From Halobacteriales archaeon SW_5_68_122 (GTDB lineage Archaea > Halobacteriota > Halobacteria > Halobacteriales > Haloarculaceae): a stretch of DNA of 9,429 nt. A program made the position numbers and the translations under genes. Where the stretch lies: the NCBI GenBank assembly GCA_003022815.1, contig PXSL01000117.1, positions 1 through 9,429 of the forward strand, written 5' to 3'. The stretch's first letter is position 1; each line of letters begins with the position of its first letter. A model generated the notes under the pieces. That model made no database searches. It was not told where the DNA came from and worked only from the letters and a program-made list of their open reading frames with translations. Positions 1 to 5,771 of the stretch are shown piece by piece.

Positions 1-797
1 ACTACGAGGACGAGGACGGCGACGTGGAGACGACCGGCGACCGGTCGGTTCGCATCGCCACGGCGGGTAGCGCGCCCGCGACGGCCACCCTCGAAACCGT
101 CGAGGAGGAGTTCGGCTGGCGTGTCATCCACATCTACGGGCTGACCGAGACGGCACCCATCATCACCACGAGCAACTCGTCGCGACGCCTCGCCGAACGG
201 GGCCGCGAACTGAAGGTCAAGCAGGGCGCCGAGACGCTCTGTACCGACGTCCGCGTCGTCGACGAGGACGGCGAGGACGTCCCGCGCGACGGAACGACCG
301 TCGGCGAGATCGTCGTCCGCGGCAACCAGGTCATGGACCGCTACCTCAACAAGCCCGAGGCGACCCGCCGGGCGTTCGACGACCGCGTCGAGGGCTACTT
401 CCACACCGGCGACCTGGCGACCATCGACGCCGACGGCATGGTGTCGATCCAGGACCGCAAGAAGGACATCATCATCTCCGGCGGCGAGAACATCTCCTCC
501 ATCGAGGTCGAAGACGCGATCTACGACCACGAGGACGTTCTCAAGGCCGCGGTCATCCCGGTCCCGAGCGAGGAGTGGGGTGAGACCCCCCGGGCGCTGG
601 TCGTCGAGACCGAGGGCGCCGACCTGACCGAGGCGGAACTCATCGAGTTCGTCGAGGAGCGACTGGCCGGCTACAAAACGCCCACTGGCGTCGAGTTCGT
701 CGACGACCTCCCGGAGACGGCCACCGGCAAGGTCCAGAAGTACGAACTGCGGGAGCGCTACTGGGCGGACGAGGATCGGCTCGTCGGCCAGGGATGA
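1..797 (+). CDS. Acyl-CoA synthetase (AMP-forming ligase), C-terminal part
   Basis: This is the 3' half of an ANL-superfamily acyl-CoA ligase. It activates a carboxylate with ATP to an acyl-adenylate and then passes it to CoA in the cytoplasm. The reading frame is open from base 3 and the true start lies outside the window; the GTG at 24 is internal. Visible core motifs, in order, are IYGLTETAP (about nt 132-158), YFHTGDL (about 396-416), [15 protein letters not shown] (about 453-497) and the C-terminal [13 protein letters not shown]. The lysine of that last motif (nt 729-731) is the expected catalytic Lys. The ending VGQG fits, from memory, haloarchaeal members of the family, so the C-terminus looks complete. 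The substrate (short, medium or long chain, or aromatic) cannot be read from this half. A transposable element starts within a few bases of the TGA stop. Confidence 0.93.
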   Translation, partial: YEDEDGDVETTGDRSVRIATAGSAPATATLETVEEEFGWRVIHIYGLTETAPIITTSNSSRRLAERGRELKVKQGAETLCTDVRVVDEDGEDVPRDGTTVGEIVVRGNQVMDRYLNKPEATRRAFDDRVEGYFHTGDLATIDADGMVSIQDRKKDIIISGGENISSIEVEDAIYDHEDVLKAAVIPVPSEEWGETPRALVVETEGADLTEAELIEFVEERLAGYKTPTGVEFVDDLPETATGKVQKYELRERYWADEDRLVGQG

Positions 798-960
798 CAT
801 CCTCCCCGTCGTGAACGACGGGGTTTCCTCTCCGGCATGGGAGTCTCAAACTGCCTGAGAGTCCCTGGAGGCAATATTCCCGTCACGGTGGACGGTACTC
901 GGGTCTATGCGCTGTTCGTTGGGACTTTCCCTCGTGGGAGAGCGTGGTGACTCCGACCAG
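798..960 (-). ncRNA. Probable reRNA/omega-RNA (sotRNA) overlapping the tnpB 3' end
   Basis: TnpB nucleases use a right-end RNA whose scaffold overlaps the 3' end of tnpB and runs to the element boundary; the guide is the sequence just outside. In Halobacterium salinarum, sense-overlapping transcripts at IS1341-type tnpB 3' ends are reported as functional ncRNAs. Here the matching interval on the minus strand covers the codons for the TnpB tail, a small 5-bp hairpin (TCTCA/TGAGA, 844-860) overlapping the stop, and the 9-bp hairpin at 804-823. The guide would continue into about 780-797, antisense to the end of the acyl-CoA synthetase gene. The 5' end at 960 is a guess; no promoter or processing site was identified. 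Confidence 0.5.
804..823 (-). repeat. Right-end terminal hairpin of the TnpB element
   Basis: CCCCGTCGT (804-812) and ACGACGGGG (815-823) form a perfect 9-bp stem around a 2-nt GA spacer; read as RNA the loop would open to 4 nt or more. It lies between the tnpB stop and the flanking gene, where IS605-family elements carry the subterminal hairpin that TnpA recognises and that forms the 3' part of the TnpB guide RNA scaffold. The role is inferred from position and shape. Confidence 0.75.
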
Positions 961-2204
961 TCGTGGTCGTCCCACTGGAACCGCACGGGCCGTGCCATCG
1001 GCCTGACTTCTTTATTTGTATGCCGCTTCAGGAACGTTTCTGACGCCGTGACGTCGGCGTGGCCCTCGAACCCACACGGACAGGTGAGCGTGTCCTGATG
1101 CCGTGTCGTCCGGTCTGTGCCACCACATTGCGGGCACTCCTGGCTGGTCCACGCTTCTGACTGGACCTCGACCGCAATCCCGTATTCTTCGGCGGTACAC
1201 GCCAGTCGCTCGGTGAATTGCTTGAACGACCAGAAGTTGTGCGTCTTGGCGTTCGTCTCGACCGACCAGTGCGTGTCCAGAATGTCGGTTAAGCCACCGA
1301 TATACACCGTATCCACGCCCTCGGTGTGCAATCGGTCCAGTAGGTCACGACACAACGCCTCTTGGGCATGGTCGCGCCGCCGCGTCCGTTTGCGATACAG
1401 CCGCCGGATGCGTTCGCTACTGTATCTGCCGTCTTCGAGTTTCGACTGCAACCGGGCGATTTCTCCGGTCGTCTCACGGAACCGCTGGAACAACTCACGG
1501 CCTTCGTACAGGTATTGCTCGCCGGTCGTGGTGGTACAGGCGACGAGATTGTTTGCACCAATATCCAGAGCGGCCGTTTCGTCGGCCAGTGGAGTATCCC
1601 GCGCATCGTCAGAAACAGTCACGGGTTGCGAAGCTCGGAAGGTGCTGTCTGTCTCGTCGTACCACAGTTCCAACCGGCTCTGGTCCTCGTAGTCAGGCCA
1701 GTTCGGGTCGCCAACGATTTCCAGTCGAAGCCGGCTGTTCGGGCTGTTGTGTCTGTCTCGGAGGGTTTCACCGACGACAATCTCAAGTCGAGAGCGGTCG
1801 CCCCACTCGACGGTGTATGCGTCCTTTCGGACGACGCCTTTGAGAACACGTCCGTCGTCGTTGTTGCCACGGAATTCCGGCGGTTCGGGGTGTTCTGTGA
1901 CCGACGTGTTCGACTCGTCGTGGTACAGGTCTTTCAGCCGGAAGAACCCACGCCACGCTTCGCTGTTCCTCCCAATCACTTGTTGAGCGGTGGATGCCCC
2001 GAGAACGGCTTTGTATTTGCCTTCGAGAGCGCCAGTATCGGCGTCCCACACGTCGCCCTCGAAGCCGTCTTCGTCGTTGTAGCGCATGAGGCGCTGGAAG
2101 TTGACTTCGTTCCAGAGAGCAGCGGAAGCGTCCAACAGGTCCCGTAGCACCCGCTCTCCGTCGTTAGAGAGTGGTCGCACGGTGAACGTGTTGGTGCGCT
2201 TCAC
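846..2204 (-). CDS. tnpB: RNA-guided endonuclease TnpB, IS1341-type
   Basis: TnpB is the RuvC-type nuclease ancestral to Cas12. It uses the element's right-end RNA to cut DNA matching the flanking sequence next to a TAM, which helps the element stay at its site. The protein has 452 residues and starts at GTG (2204); a stop codon lies four codons upstream, so no longer start is possible. The N-terminal [11 protein letters not shown] strand leads into the wedge/REC region. RuvC-I is LDIGANNL with D214, RuvC-II is [13 protein letters not shown] with E350, the zinc ribbon is C357, C360, C375 and C377, and RuvC-III is HADVTAS with D384. The catalytic triad and zinc ligands are all present, so the nuclease is probably active. 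Residues from about 395 form a polar Arg/Pro/Ser-rich tail whose DNA overlaps the reRNA scaffold. The start lies 44 bp from a divergent RHH gene. Confidence 0.95.
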   Translation of the reverse strand: MKRTNTFTVRPLSNDGERVLRDLLDASAALWNEVNFQRLMRYNDEDGFEGDVWDADTGALEGKYKAVLGASTAQQVIGRNSEAWRGFFRLKDLYHDESNTSVTEHPEPPEFRGNNDDGRVLKGVVRKDAYTVEWGDRSRLEIVVGETLRDRHNSPNSRLRLEIVGDPNWPDYEDQSRLELWYDETDSTFRASQPVTVSDDARDTPLADETAALDIGANNLVACTTTTGEQYLYEGRELFQRFRETTGEIARLQSKLEDGRYSSERIRRLYRKRTRRRDHAQEALCRDLLDRLHTEGVDTVYIGGLTDILDTHWSVETNAKTHNFWSFKQFTERLACTAEEYGIAVEVQSEAWTSQECPQCGGTDRTTRHQDTLTCPCGFEGHADVTASETFLKRHTNKEVRPMARPVRFQWDDHDWSESPRSPTRESPNEQRIDPSTVHRDGNIASRDSQAV

Positions 2205-2231
2205 GACAACAGATTATTGAGTTTCCACCCA

Positions 2232-2244
2232 CAAAAGACTTTTG
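2232..2244. promoter_or_regulatory. Perfect palindrome between tnpB and the RHH gene; candidate operator/TATA overlap
   Basis: CAAAAG (2232-2237), one A, then CTTTTG (2239-2244) form a perfect 6-bp inverted repeat in the 44-bp spacer of the divergent pair. It ends 4 nt before the RHH ATG. On the minus strand its CTTTTG half is centred about 30 nt upstream of the tnpB GTG, the usual distance of a haloarchaeal TATA box from a leaderless start. A dimeric RHH protein bound here could shut off both genes. The palindrome is seen directly; the operator role is inferred. Confidence 0.5.
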
Positions 2245-2248
2245 GACT

Positions 2249-2386
2249 ATGCGACCAAACGTAGAGATAACGCATACGCTACAGGGGCGTATCAAAGACT
2301 TTGCAGAAGAACGCGACCTATCGTTGTCAGAAGCTTATACAGAGTTGTTAGAAGCGGGACTCGACACATTAGAGACTCAAGACTAG
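2249..2386 (+). CDS. Small ribbon-helix-helix (CopG/Arc-like) protein, divergent from tnpB
   Basis: This 45-residue ORF runs from ATG 2249 to TAG 2384-2386. The predicted fold is ribbon-helix-helix: a short beta strand (about residues 3-10, PNVEITHTL), helix A (about 11-22, QGRIKDFAEERD), the turn LSLS, and helix B (about 27-41, SEAYTELLEAGLDTLE). RHH proteins dimerise through the strand, which inserts into the DNA major groove, and usually bind short palindromes. The gene is divergent from tnpB across 44 bp that carry a perfect palindrome, suggesting autoregulation and control of tnpB. Codon use is AT-rich compared with neighbouring chromosomal genes and matches the element, so the gene probably travels with it. 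A small divergent ORF of this kind is, from memory, recurrent beside haloarchaeal IS1341-type tnpB genes. Its function is not established here. Confidence 0.75.
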   Translation: MRPNVEITHTLQGRIKDFAEERDLSLSEAYTELLEAGLDTLETQD

Positions 2387-2448
2387 CAGTAACTGGGCGG
2401 CTTCTCACCGGAGCGGACGCGATTCACGCCCGCCCTGTTCGGCGCTCG

Positions 2449-2471
2449 GTTCCGACGGCGGGTGTCGGAAC
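2449..2471. repeat. 8-bp perfect hairpin in the left flank of the element
   Basis: GTTCCGAC (2449-2456) and GTCGGAAC (2464-2471) form a perfect 8-bp stem with a 7-nt loop. A second imperfect hairpin follows directly (2473-2492). It could be the subterminal hairpin of the IS left end or part of a structured RNA. Confidence 0.6.
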
Positions 2472-2472
2472 A

Positions 2473-2492
2473 CCCTCTCCTCACGGGAAGGG
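2473..2492 (-). repeat. Imperfect hairpin with a GUGA (GNRA) tetraloop on the minus strand
   Basis: Read on the minus strand, CCCTTCCC and GGAGAGGG pair around GTGA, with one C-A mismatch and one U-G pair. A GNRA loop closed by C-G pairs is typical of stable RNA, so the tnpB-sense strand is the more likely functional one if it is transcribed. Confidence 0.4.
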
Positions 2493-2568
2493 CCGGGACT
2501 CTCTCGCTGTTACAGGTAGCCGGCCGGGGCCACGGCGGGGAGCCTCGTCCCGCCCGGAATCCCGGTAG

Positions 2569-2576
2569 GTTTTGAC
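2569..2576 (+). promoter_or_regulatory. TATA-like box of gltX
   Basis: The GTTTTGAC stretch is the only T-rich run in a GC-rich leader. It is centred about 28 nt before the gltX ATG, which fits a leaderless haloarchaeal transcript. If so, the element left the native gltX core promoter intact. Confidence 0.5.
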
Positions 2577-2599
2577 CCTCGCGGCGGTACCGGGAAGTA

Positions 2600-4315
2600 A
2601 TGGACGAGGACCTCCGCGAGCGAATCAAGCGCGAGGCCGAGACGGCCGCGCTGTTCAACGCGCTCAAGCACGGCAGCGACGCACAGGTCGACGCCATCCT
2701 CGGACCGATGATGGGCGAGAACCCCGCGTTCCGCGAGCACGGCGACGAGATACCGGGCGTCGTCGCGCCGGTCATCGGGCGGGTCAACGACCGCTCGACC
2801 GAGGAGAAACGCGAGCGACTCGGAGAGCTCGCCCCCGAACGACTCGCGGAACTGGACGCCAACGACGAGGACGACGACCAGCCCCTTCCGGACCTGCCGA
2901 ACGTCGAGGCCTGCGACGAGGTGCGGATGCGGCTGGCGCCGAACCCGAACGGCCCGTGGCACCTCGGCAGCGCGCGCATGCCGTCGGTCATCGGGACGTA
3001 CAAAGAGATGTACGACGGCTGGATGCTGTGTCGGTTCGACGACACCGACCCCGAGACCAAGCGGCCGGACCTCGACGCCTACGGCGAGATACTCGACGCC
3101 ATCGAGTATCTCGGCTTCGAGCCGGACGAGGTGGTCAGGGCCTCCGACCGCGTCGAGACCTACTACGAGTTCGCCCGCGAACTCGTCGAGGCGGGGGGCG
3201 CCTACACCTGTACCTGCGGCGGCGAGGAGTTCTCCGCGCTGAAGAACGACGCGCGGGCCTGCCCGCACCGCGACAGGGACGCCGAAACGACCCTCGAGGA
3301 GTTCGAGGCGATGGTCGACGGCGAGTACTCGTCGGGCGACATCGTCCTCCGGGTCCGCACCGACATCGAGCACAGGAACCCCGCGCTCCGCGACTGGGTT
3401 GCGTTCCGAATGGTCGACACGCCACACCCCCGCGAGGAAGCCGCCGGGTACCGCTGCTGGCCGATGCTGGACTTCCAGTCCGGCATCGACGACCACGAGT
3501 TCAGTATCACGCACATCATCCGCGGTATCGACCTGCAGGACTCCGCCAAGCGCCAGGGGTTCGTCTACGACTACTTCGGCTGGGAGTACCCCGAGGTCGT
3601 CCACTGGGGCCACGTCCAGATCGACGCCTACGACGTCGCGATGTCGACCTCGACAATCAAGAAGAAGATTGAGGCCGGCGAACTGGACGGCTGGGACGAC
3701 CCCCGCGCGCCGACCGTCGCAAGCCTCCACCGGCGGGGCATCCGCGGGAAAGCCATCGTCGAGGCGATGACGGAACTGGGCACCTCGACGTCCAACGTCG
3801 ACCTCGCGATGTCGTCGATCTACGCCGCGAACCGCGAGTTAATCGACGACGAGTCGGACCGCCGCTTTTTCGTCCGCGACGGGGTGGAGAAGACGCTCTT
3901 GGGCGGCCCGGAGACGGCCGAGCCGCCGCTGCACCCCGACCACGAGGAGCGCGGCACCCGCTCGATTCCGGTCGGCGGGGCGGTCCGCGTCGAGCCGGAC
4001 GACGTCCCGCCGAACGGCAAGCGCGTCTGGCTGAAGGGCCTCGGCCCGGTCCGGCACACCCGCAACGCCTTCGAGTTCACCGGCGACAACATCGAGGTCG
4101 TCCGCGAGGGCGACGTCGACGTGGTCCACTGGGTGCCGGCCGACGAGAGCGTCCCGCTCCGACTGCGGACGATGGACGGCGACGCGACGGGCCGCGCCGA
4201 ACCCGGCATCGCGAGTCACGACCCCGACGAGGTGGTCCAGTTCGAACGCATCGGATTCGCCAGAGTCGACCGCCACGGCAACGGCGAGAGCGTCGCGTAC
4301 TTCGCCCACCGCTGA
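2600..4315 (+). CDS. gltX: Glutamyl-tRNA synthetase, archaeal type
   Basis: This class I aminoacyl-tRNA synthetase charges tRNA with glutamate in the cytoplasm. Archaea generally lack GlnRS, so the enzyme is expected to be non-discriminating, also forming Glu-tRNA(Gln), which GatDE then amidates. The protein has 571 residues, normal for archaeal GluRS, with an N-terminal helical extension of about 100 residues ending in an acidic linker (DANDEDDD). The HIGH-type signature is APNPNGPWHLGS (residues 114-124). A putative zinc knuckle is C204, C206, C221 and H223. The KMSKS-equivalent is MSTSTIKKK (348-356). The C-terminal beta-barrel anticodon-binding region (about 430-571) shows patches such as KRVWLKGLGPVR. 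The ATG at 2600 sits 28 nt after a TATA-like box and has no competing upstream start in frame close by. Confidence 0.96.
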   Translation: MDEDLRERIKREAETAALFNALKHGSDAQVDAILGPMMGENPAFREHGDEIPGVVAPVIGRVNDRSTEEKRERLGELAPERLAELDANDEDDDQPLPDLPNVEACDEVRMRLAPNPNGPWHLGSARMPSVIGTYKEMYDGWMLCRFDDTDPETKRPDLDAYGEILDAIEYLGFEPDEVVRASDRVETYYEFARELVEAGGAYTCTCGGEEFSALKNDARACPHRDRDAETTLEEFEAMVDGEYSSGDIVLRVRTDIEHRNPALRDWVAFRMVDTPHPREEAAGYRCWPMLDFQSGIDDHEFSITHIIRGIDLQDSAKRQGFVYDYFGWEYPEVVHWGHVQIDAYDVAMSTSTIKKKIEAGELDGWDDPRAPTVASLHRRGIRGKAIVEAMTELGTSTSNVDLAMSSIYAANRELIDDESDRRFFVRDGVEKTLLGGPETAEPPLHPDHEERGTRSIPVGGAVRVEPDDVPPNGKRVWLKGLGPVRHTRNAFEFTGDNIEVVREGDVDVVHWVPADESVPLRLRTMDGDATGRAEPGIASHDPDEVVQFERIGFARVDRHGNGESVAYFAHR

Positions 4316-4327
4316 TCCGGCGCGAAC

Positions 4328-4335
4328 GTTTAACT
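4328..4335 (+). promoter_or_regulatory. TATA-like box of the ferredoxin gene
   Basis: CGTTTAAC is centred about 31 nt before the ferredoxin ATG, so this gene probably has its own leaderless promoter despite lying only 47 bp behind gltX. A second T-rich stretch (GTTTAG, 4345-4350) is too close to the ATG to serve a leaderless start. Confidence 0.5.
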
Positions 4336-4362
4336 TCGGCCACCGTTTAGTCGAGCTTAGCA

Positions 4363-4692
4363 ATGGCTATCGACCCCAACTTCGAGGAGAACCGCGACCA
4401 CGAGGGCCAGGAGCACGACGTCGACGTGTGGGGGCCGACCGACCCGCCGGAGAAACTGGGCATCCGCGGTACCCACGTCGCCGTCGACTTCGACATCTGC
4501 ATCGCCGATGGGGCCTGTCTTGAGGACTGCCCGGTCGATGTCTTCGAGTGGGTCGACACCCCGGACAACCCCGAGAGCGAGATCAAGGCCAACCCGACCA
4601 GCGAGGACCAGTGTATCGACTGCATGCTGTGTGTCGACGTCTGTCCGGTCGACGCCGTCGACGTCGACCCCGGCCGCGCCGGCCGCATCTGA
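4363..4692 (+). CDS. Seven-iron-type ferredoxin, similar to archaeal zinc-containing ferredoxins
   Basis: This is a small soluble electron carrier of 109 residues. The first cluster motif is C46-x5-C52-x3-C56-P (CIADGACLEDCP). Asp49 replaces the second cysteine, as in ferredoxins with a [3Fe-4S] cluster or a labile [4Fe-4S] cluster. The second motif is a complete C84-xx-C87-xx-C90-xxx-C94-P for [4Fe-4S]. The layout CIADGAC...CPVDVF matches the Sulfolobus zinc-ferredoxin family. The N-terminal extension of about 40 residues has H13, H18 and H38, which could provide a zinc site, though H13-H18 spacing differs from the H16/H19 pair of the Sulfolobus protein. It is not the plant-type [2Fe-2S] ferredoxin that dominates haloarchaeal 2-oxoacid oxidation. 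The partner enzyme is unknown; the neighbours do not suggest one. Confidence 0.9.
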   Translation: MAIDPNFEENRDHEGQEHDVDVWGPTDPPEKLGIRGTHVAVDFDICIADGACLEDCPVDVFEWVDTPDNPESEIKANPTSEDQCIDCMLCVDVCPVDAVDVDPGRAGRI

Positions 4693-4738
4693 CTCGTCTC
4701 CCCGTTCTCTAATCCGTCCCGCCGTCCTGCTCACCCAC

Positions 4739-4753
4739 GTCCCGGAGCGGGAC
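4739..4753. repeat. Small hairpin between ferredoxin and the GNAT gene
   Basis: GTCCCG (4739-4744) and CGGGAC (4748-4753) form a perfect 6-bp stem with a GAG loop, 47 nt after the ferredoxin stop. No T-run follows, so I do not call it a terminator. It may protect the 3' end of the ferredoxin mRNA. The pyrimidine-rich stretch just behind the ferredoxin stop (about 4693-4711) is a more likely but weak termination zone. Confidence 0.35.
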
Positions 4754-4807
4754 AGGCACGAGGCGTGGCCGAACTGTCGCTGATTTGACAGATCCGGTTC
4801 CGGCAAC

Positions 4808-4815
4808 AATTTTAT
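4808..4815 (+). promoter_or_regulatory. TATA-like box that fixes the start of the wHTH-GNAT gene
   Basis: AATTTTAT is centred about 30 nt before the ATG at 4841 but only about 15 nt before the first in-frame ATG at 4826. A transcript started from this box should begin at about 4838-4841, so the downstream ATG is favoured. Confidence 0.6.
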
Positions 4816-4840
4816 GTAATGATTAATGCTACCTGATGGC

Positions 4841-5578
4841 ATGCAGTTCTCCGACGAGCTCGAGTTTAGCCACCGGGACCGCAAGGACATCTACGAGTAC
4901 ATCGAGCGGTACGGCACCGTCAACTACGACGACGCCCGCCGGGCGCTGAACATGAGTCCGGAGGCGTTCGGCCACCACGTGGCCGTACTGCGGCGGGACG
5001 GCATCGTCTCCCGCACCGAGGAGGACGAACTCCAGGTGGCCTTCGAGGACGAGAGCGAGGAGACGTTCGTCGACGAGGGACTGGAGGTGACAATCCGGCA
5101 GGCCCGCGAGGACGACCTGACCGGCCTCGTGGGCGCGATACGCGAGGCGCTGTCGGAGGCGACGTACATCGAGGGCGAGTCCATCGCCGACGTCGTCGAA
5201 AGCGAGAACGTGCTGTTGCGGCACAACGACGTCCGGTCGCGCGTCTTCTTCGTCGCGACGATCCACGGCGATGTCGTTGGGTGGGTCCACGTCCATGCCC
5301 CGGAGATAGCGAAGCTATCGCACACCGCCGAGTTGACCGTCGGCGTCATCGACGAGTACCGGGGCCACGGCATCGGCACGAAACTGTTGGACCGCGGCGT
5401 CGACTGGGCGCTGGACACCGGCTACGAGAGGCTGTACAACAGCGTCCCCTCGACGAACGACGACGCCATCTCATTCCTCGAGAGCCGGGAGTGGGACACC
5501 GAGGCCGTCCGGCAGGACCACTACAAGATAGACGACGAGTACGTCGACGAGGTGATGATGGCCAAGGACCTCGGCTAA
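4841..5578 (+). CDS. Winged-helix-GNAT acetyltransferase fusion protein
   Basis: The protein joins an N-terminal winged helix-turn-helix (about residues 12-68, HRDRKDIYEYIERYG through LRRDGIVSRTEEDELQV) to a GNAT N-acetyltransferase domain (about 83-245). GNAT motif A is VGVIDEYRGHGIGTKLLDRG, with the acetyl-CoA pyrophosphate loop RGHGIG at 174-179; the C-terminal part FLESREWDTEAVRQDHY matches the usual GNAT end. I chose ATG 4841 (245 residues) over the in-frame ATG 4826 (250 residues) because of the TATA spacing. The substrate cannot be read from sequence. A DNA-binding domain fused to an acetyltransferase suggests transcription control linked to acetylation, or merely a protein-contact module. 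It is convergent with a damaged small gene, and the two stop codons overlap. Confidence 0.88.
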   Translation: MQFSDELEFSHRDRKDIYEYIERYGTVNYDDARRALNMSPEAFGHHVAVLRRDGIVSRTEEDELQVAFEDESEETFVDEGLEVTIRQAREDDLTGLVGAIREALSEATYIEGESIADVVESENVLLRHNDVRSRVFFVATIHGDVVGWVHVHAPEIAKLSHTAELTVGVIDEYRGHGIGTKLLDRGVDWALDTGYERLYNSVPSTNDDAISFLESREWDTEAVRQDHYKIDDEYVDEVMMAKDLG

Positions 5579-5735
5579 GGGAGTTCCTCGTCGGCCGACT
5601 CCAGCGGGTCGGCGACGACCCCGTCCTGCTGTGCGTACACCTGAGCGTAGCCGGTACAGACGACTCTGTTTTCCGCCACGAGACGTGCAGGCGGACGGCG
5701 GCCGCCTCCGGACACCCCTCCTTGTTGTACTCCAC
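5575..5735 (-). pseudogene. Frameshifted small gene, possible Cys/His micro-protein (about 53 residues)
   Basis: From GTG 5735 the minus frame reads MEYNKEGCPEAAAVRLHVSW then R21, with G or C in nearly every third codon position, and then turns implausible (KTESSVPAT...). In the frame reached by re-reading one base at about 5673, the text continues ENRVVCTGYAQVYAQQ, then DGVVADPLESADEELP and TAG (5575-5577), again with high GC3 and an acidic haloarchaeal-style end. Joining the two gives about 53 residues with C8, H17 and C27, resembling a small zinc-binding fold. The switch is at CGG-AAAA-C, so loss of one G from an ancestral CGGGAAAAC would explain it. Alternatives are a sequencing error, or a real 34-residue ORF from GTG 5679. 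No family was recognised. The stop overlaps the convergent GNAT stop (5576-5578). Confidence 0.4.
5606..5621. repeat. 6-bp hairpin with a GCGA tetraloop behind the GNAT gene
   Basis: GGGTCG (5606-5611), GCGA, CGACCC (5616-5621) form a perfect stem with a GNRA loop on the plus strand, 28 nt beyond the GNAT stop. It could stabilise the GNAT mRNA 3' end. It also lies inside the probable minus-strand small gene, so coding constraint may be its only cause. Confidence 0.35.
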
Positions 5736-5746
5736 GGCGGGAGTAC
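5727..5746. repeat. 7-bp inverted repeat between the DUF456 gene and the small gene
   Basis: GTACTCC (5727-5733) and GGAGTAC (5740-5746) pair perfectly around ACGGCG. It spans the proposed GTG start (5735) of the small minus-strand gene and lies about 25 nt past the DUF456 stop. It could be an operator for the small gene or a 3' hairpin of the DUF456 transcript. Confidence 0.4.
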
Positions 5747-5771
5747 GGGAGGGGGTTAACAGGGATTGCAG

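Larger units (their letters stand above)
798..2492 (-). mobile_element. IS1341-type (IS200/IS605 family) TnpB-only element
   Basis: The element comprises a minus-strand tnpB, a divergent small RHH gene and structured ends. No Y1 tyrosine transposase (TnpA) is present, so movement would need TnpA supplied in trans. The right end is marked by a perfect hairpin (804-823) 6 nt beyond the acyl-CoA synthetase stop. IS605-family elements make no target duplication and have no terminal inverted repeats, so the exact ends cannot be fixed from one copy. The right end is probably at about 795-800. The left end is uncertain: it lies somewhere between the RHH stop (2386) and the gltX promoter (about 2565), and I place it provisionally after the paired hairpins at 2449-2492. 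The stretch 2205-2386 is clearly more AT-rich than its neighbours, which supports foreign origin. Confidence 0.8.
2387..2568. other. Gene-free, GC-rich, hairpin-rich stretch: probable left end of the element plus gltX upstream region
   Basis: No credible coding frame is seen on either strand. Inverted repeats are dense: GGGCGG (2395-2400) with CCGCCC (2430-2435), the strong pair at 2449-2492, and GGCGGG (2534-2539) with CCCGCC (2549-2554). The element's left end, including the TAM-adjacent junction, should lie here. No tRNA-like or T-run terminator signal was found. Confidence 0.5.

Noticed and set aside
1362..2147. 261-codon plus-strand open frame opposite tnpB
   Set aside because: It is antisense to tnpB, whose catalytic and zinc motifs are unambiguous; the plus translation has no recognisable motif.
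2242..2568. 108-codon plus-strand frame starting just before the RHH gene
   Set aside because: It overlaps the RHH gene in a different phase and gives an Arg-rich text with no fold, whereas the ATG 2249 frame gives a coherent RHH pattern.
2510..3730. 406-codon open frame on the minus strand opposite gltX
   Set aside because: It is fully antisense to the well-supported GluRS gene and its text is a Val/Asp/Leu-rich mirror typical of high-GC antisense frames, with no recognisable domain.
4739..4753. Hairpin behind the ferredoxin gene as an intrinsic terminator
   Set aside because: No T-run follows the stem, and archaeal termination depends on T-rich tracts rather than hairpins.
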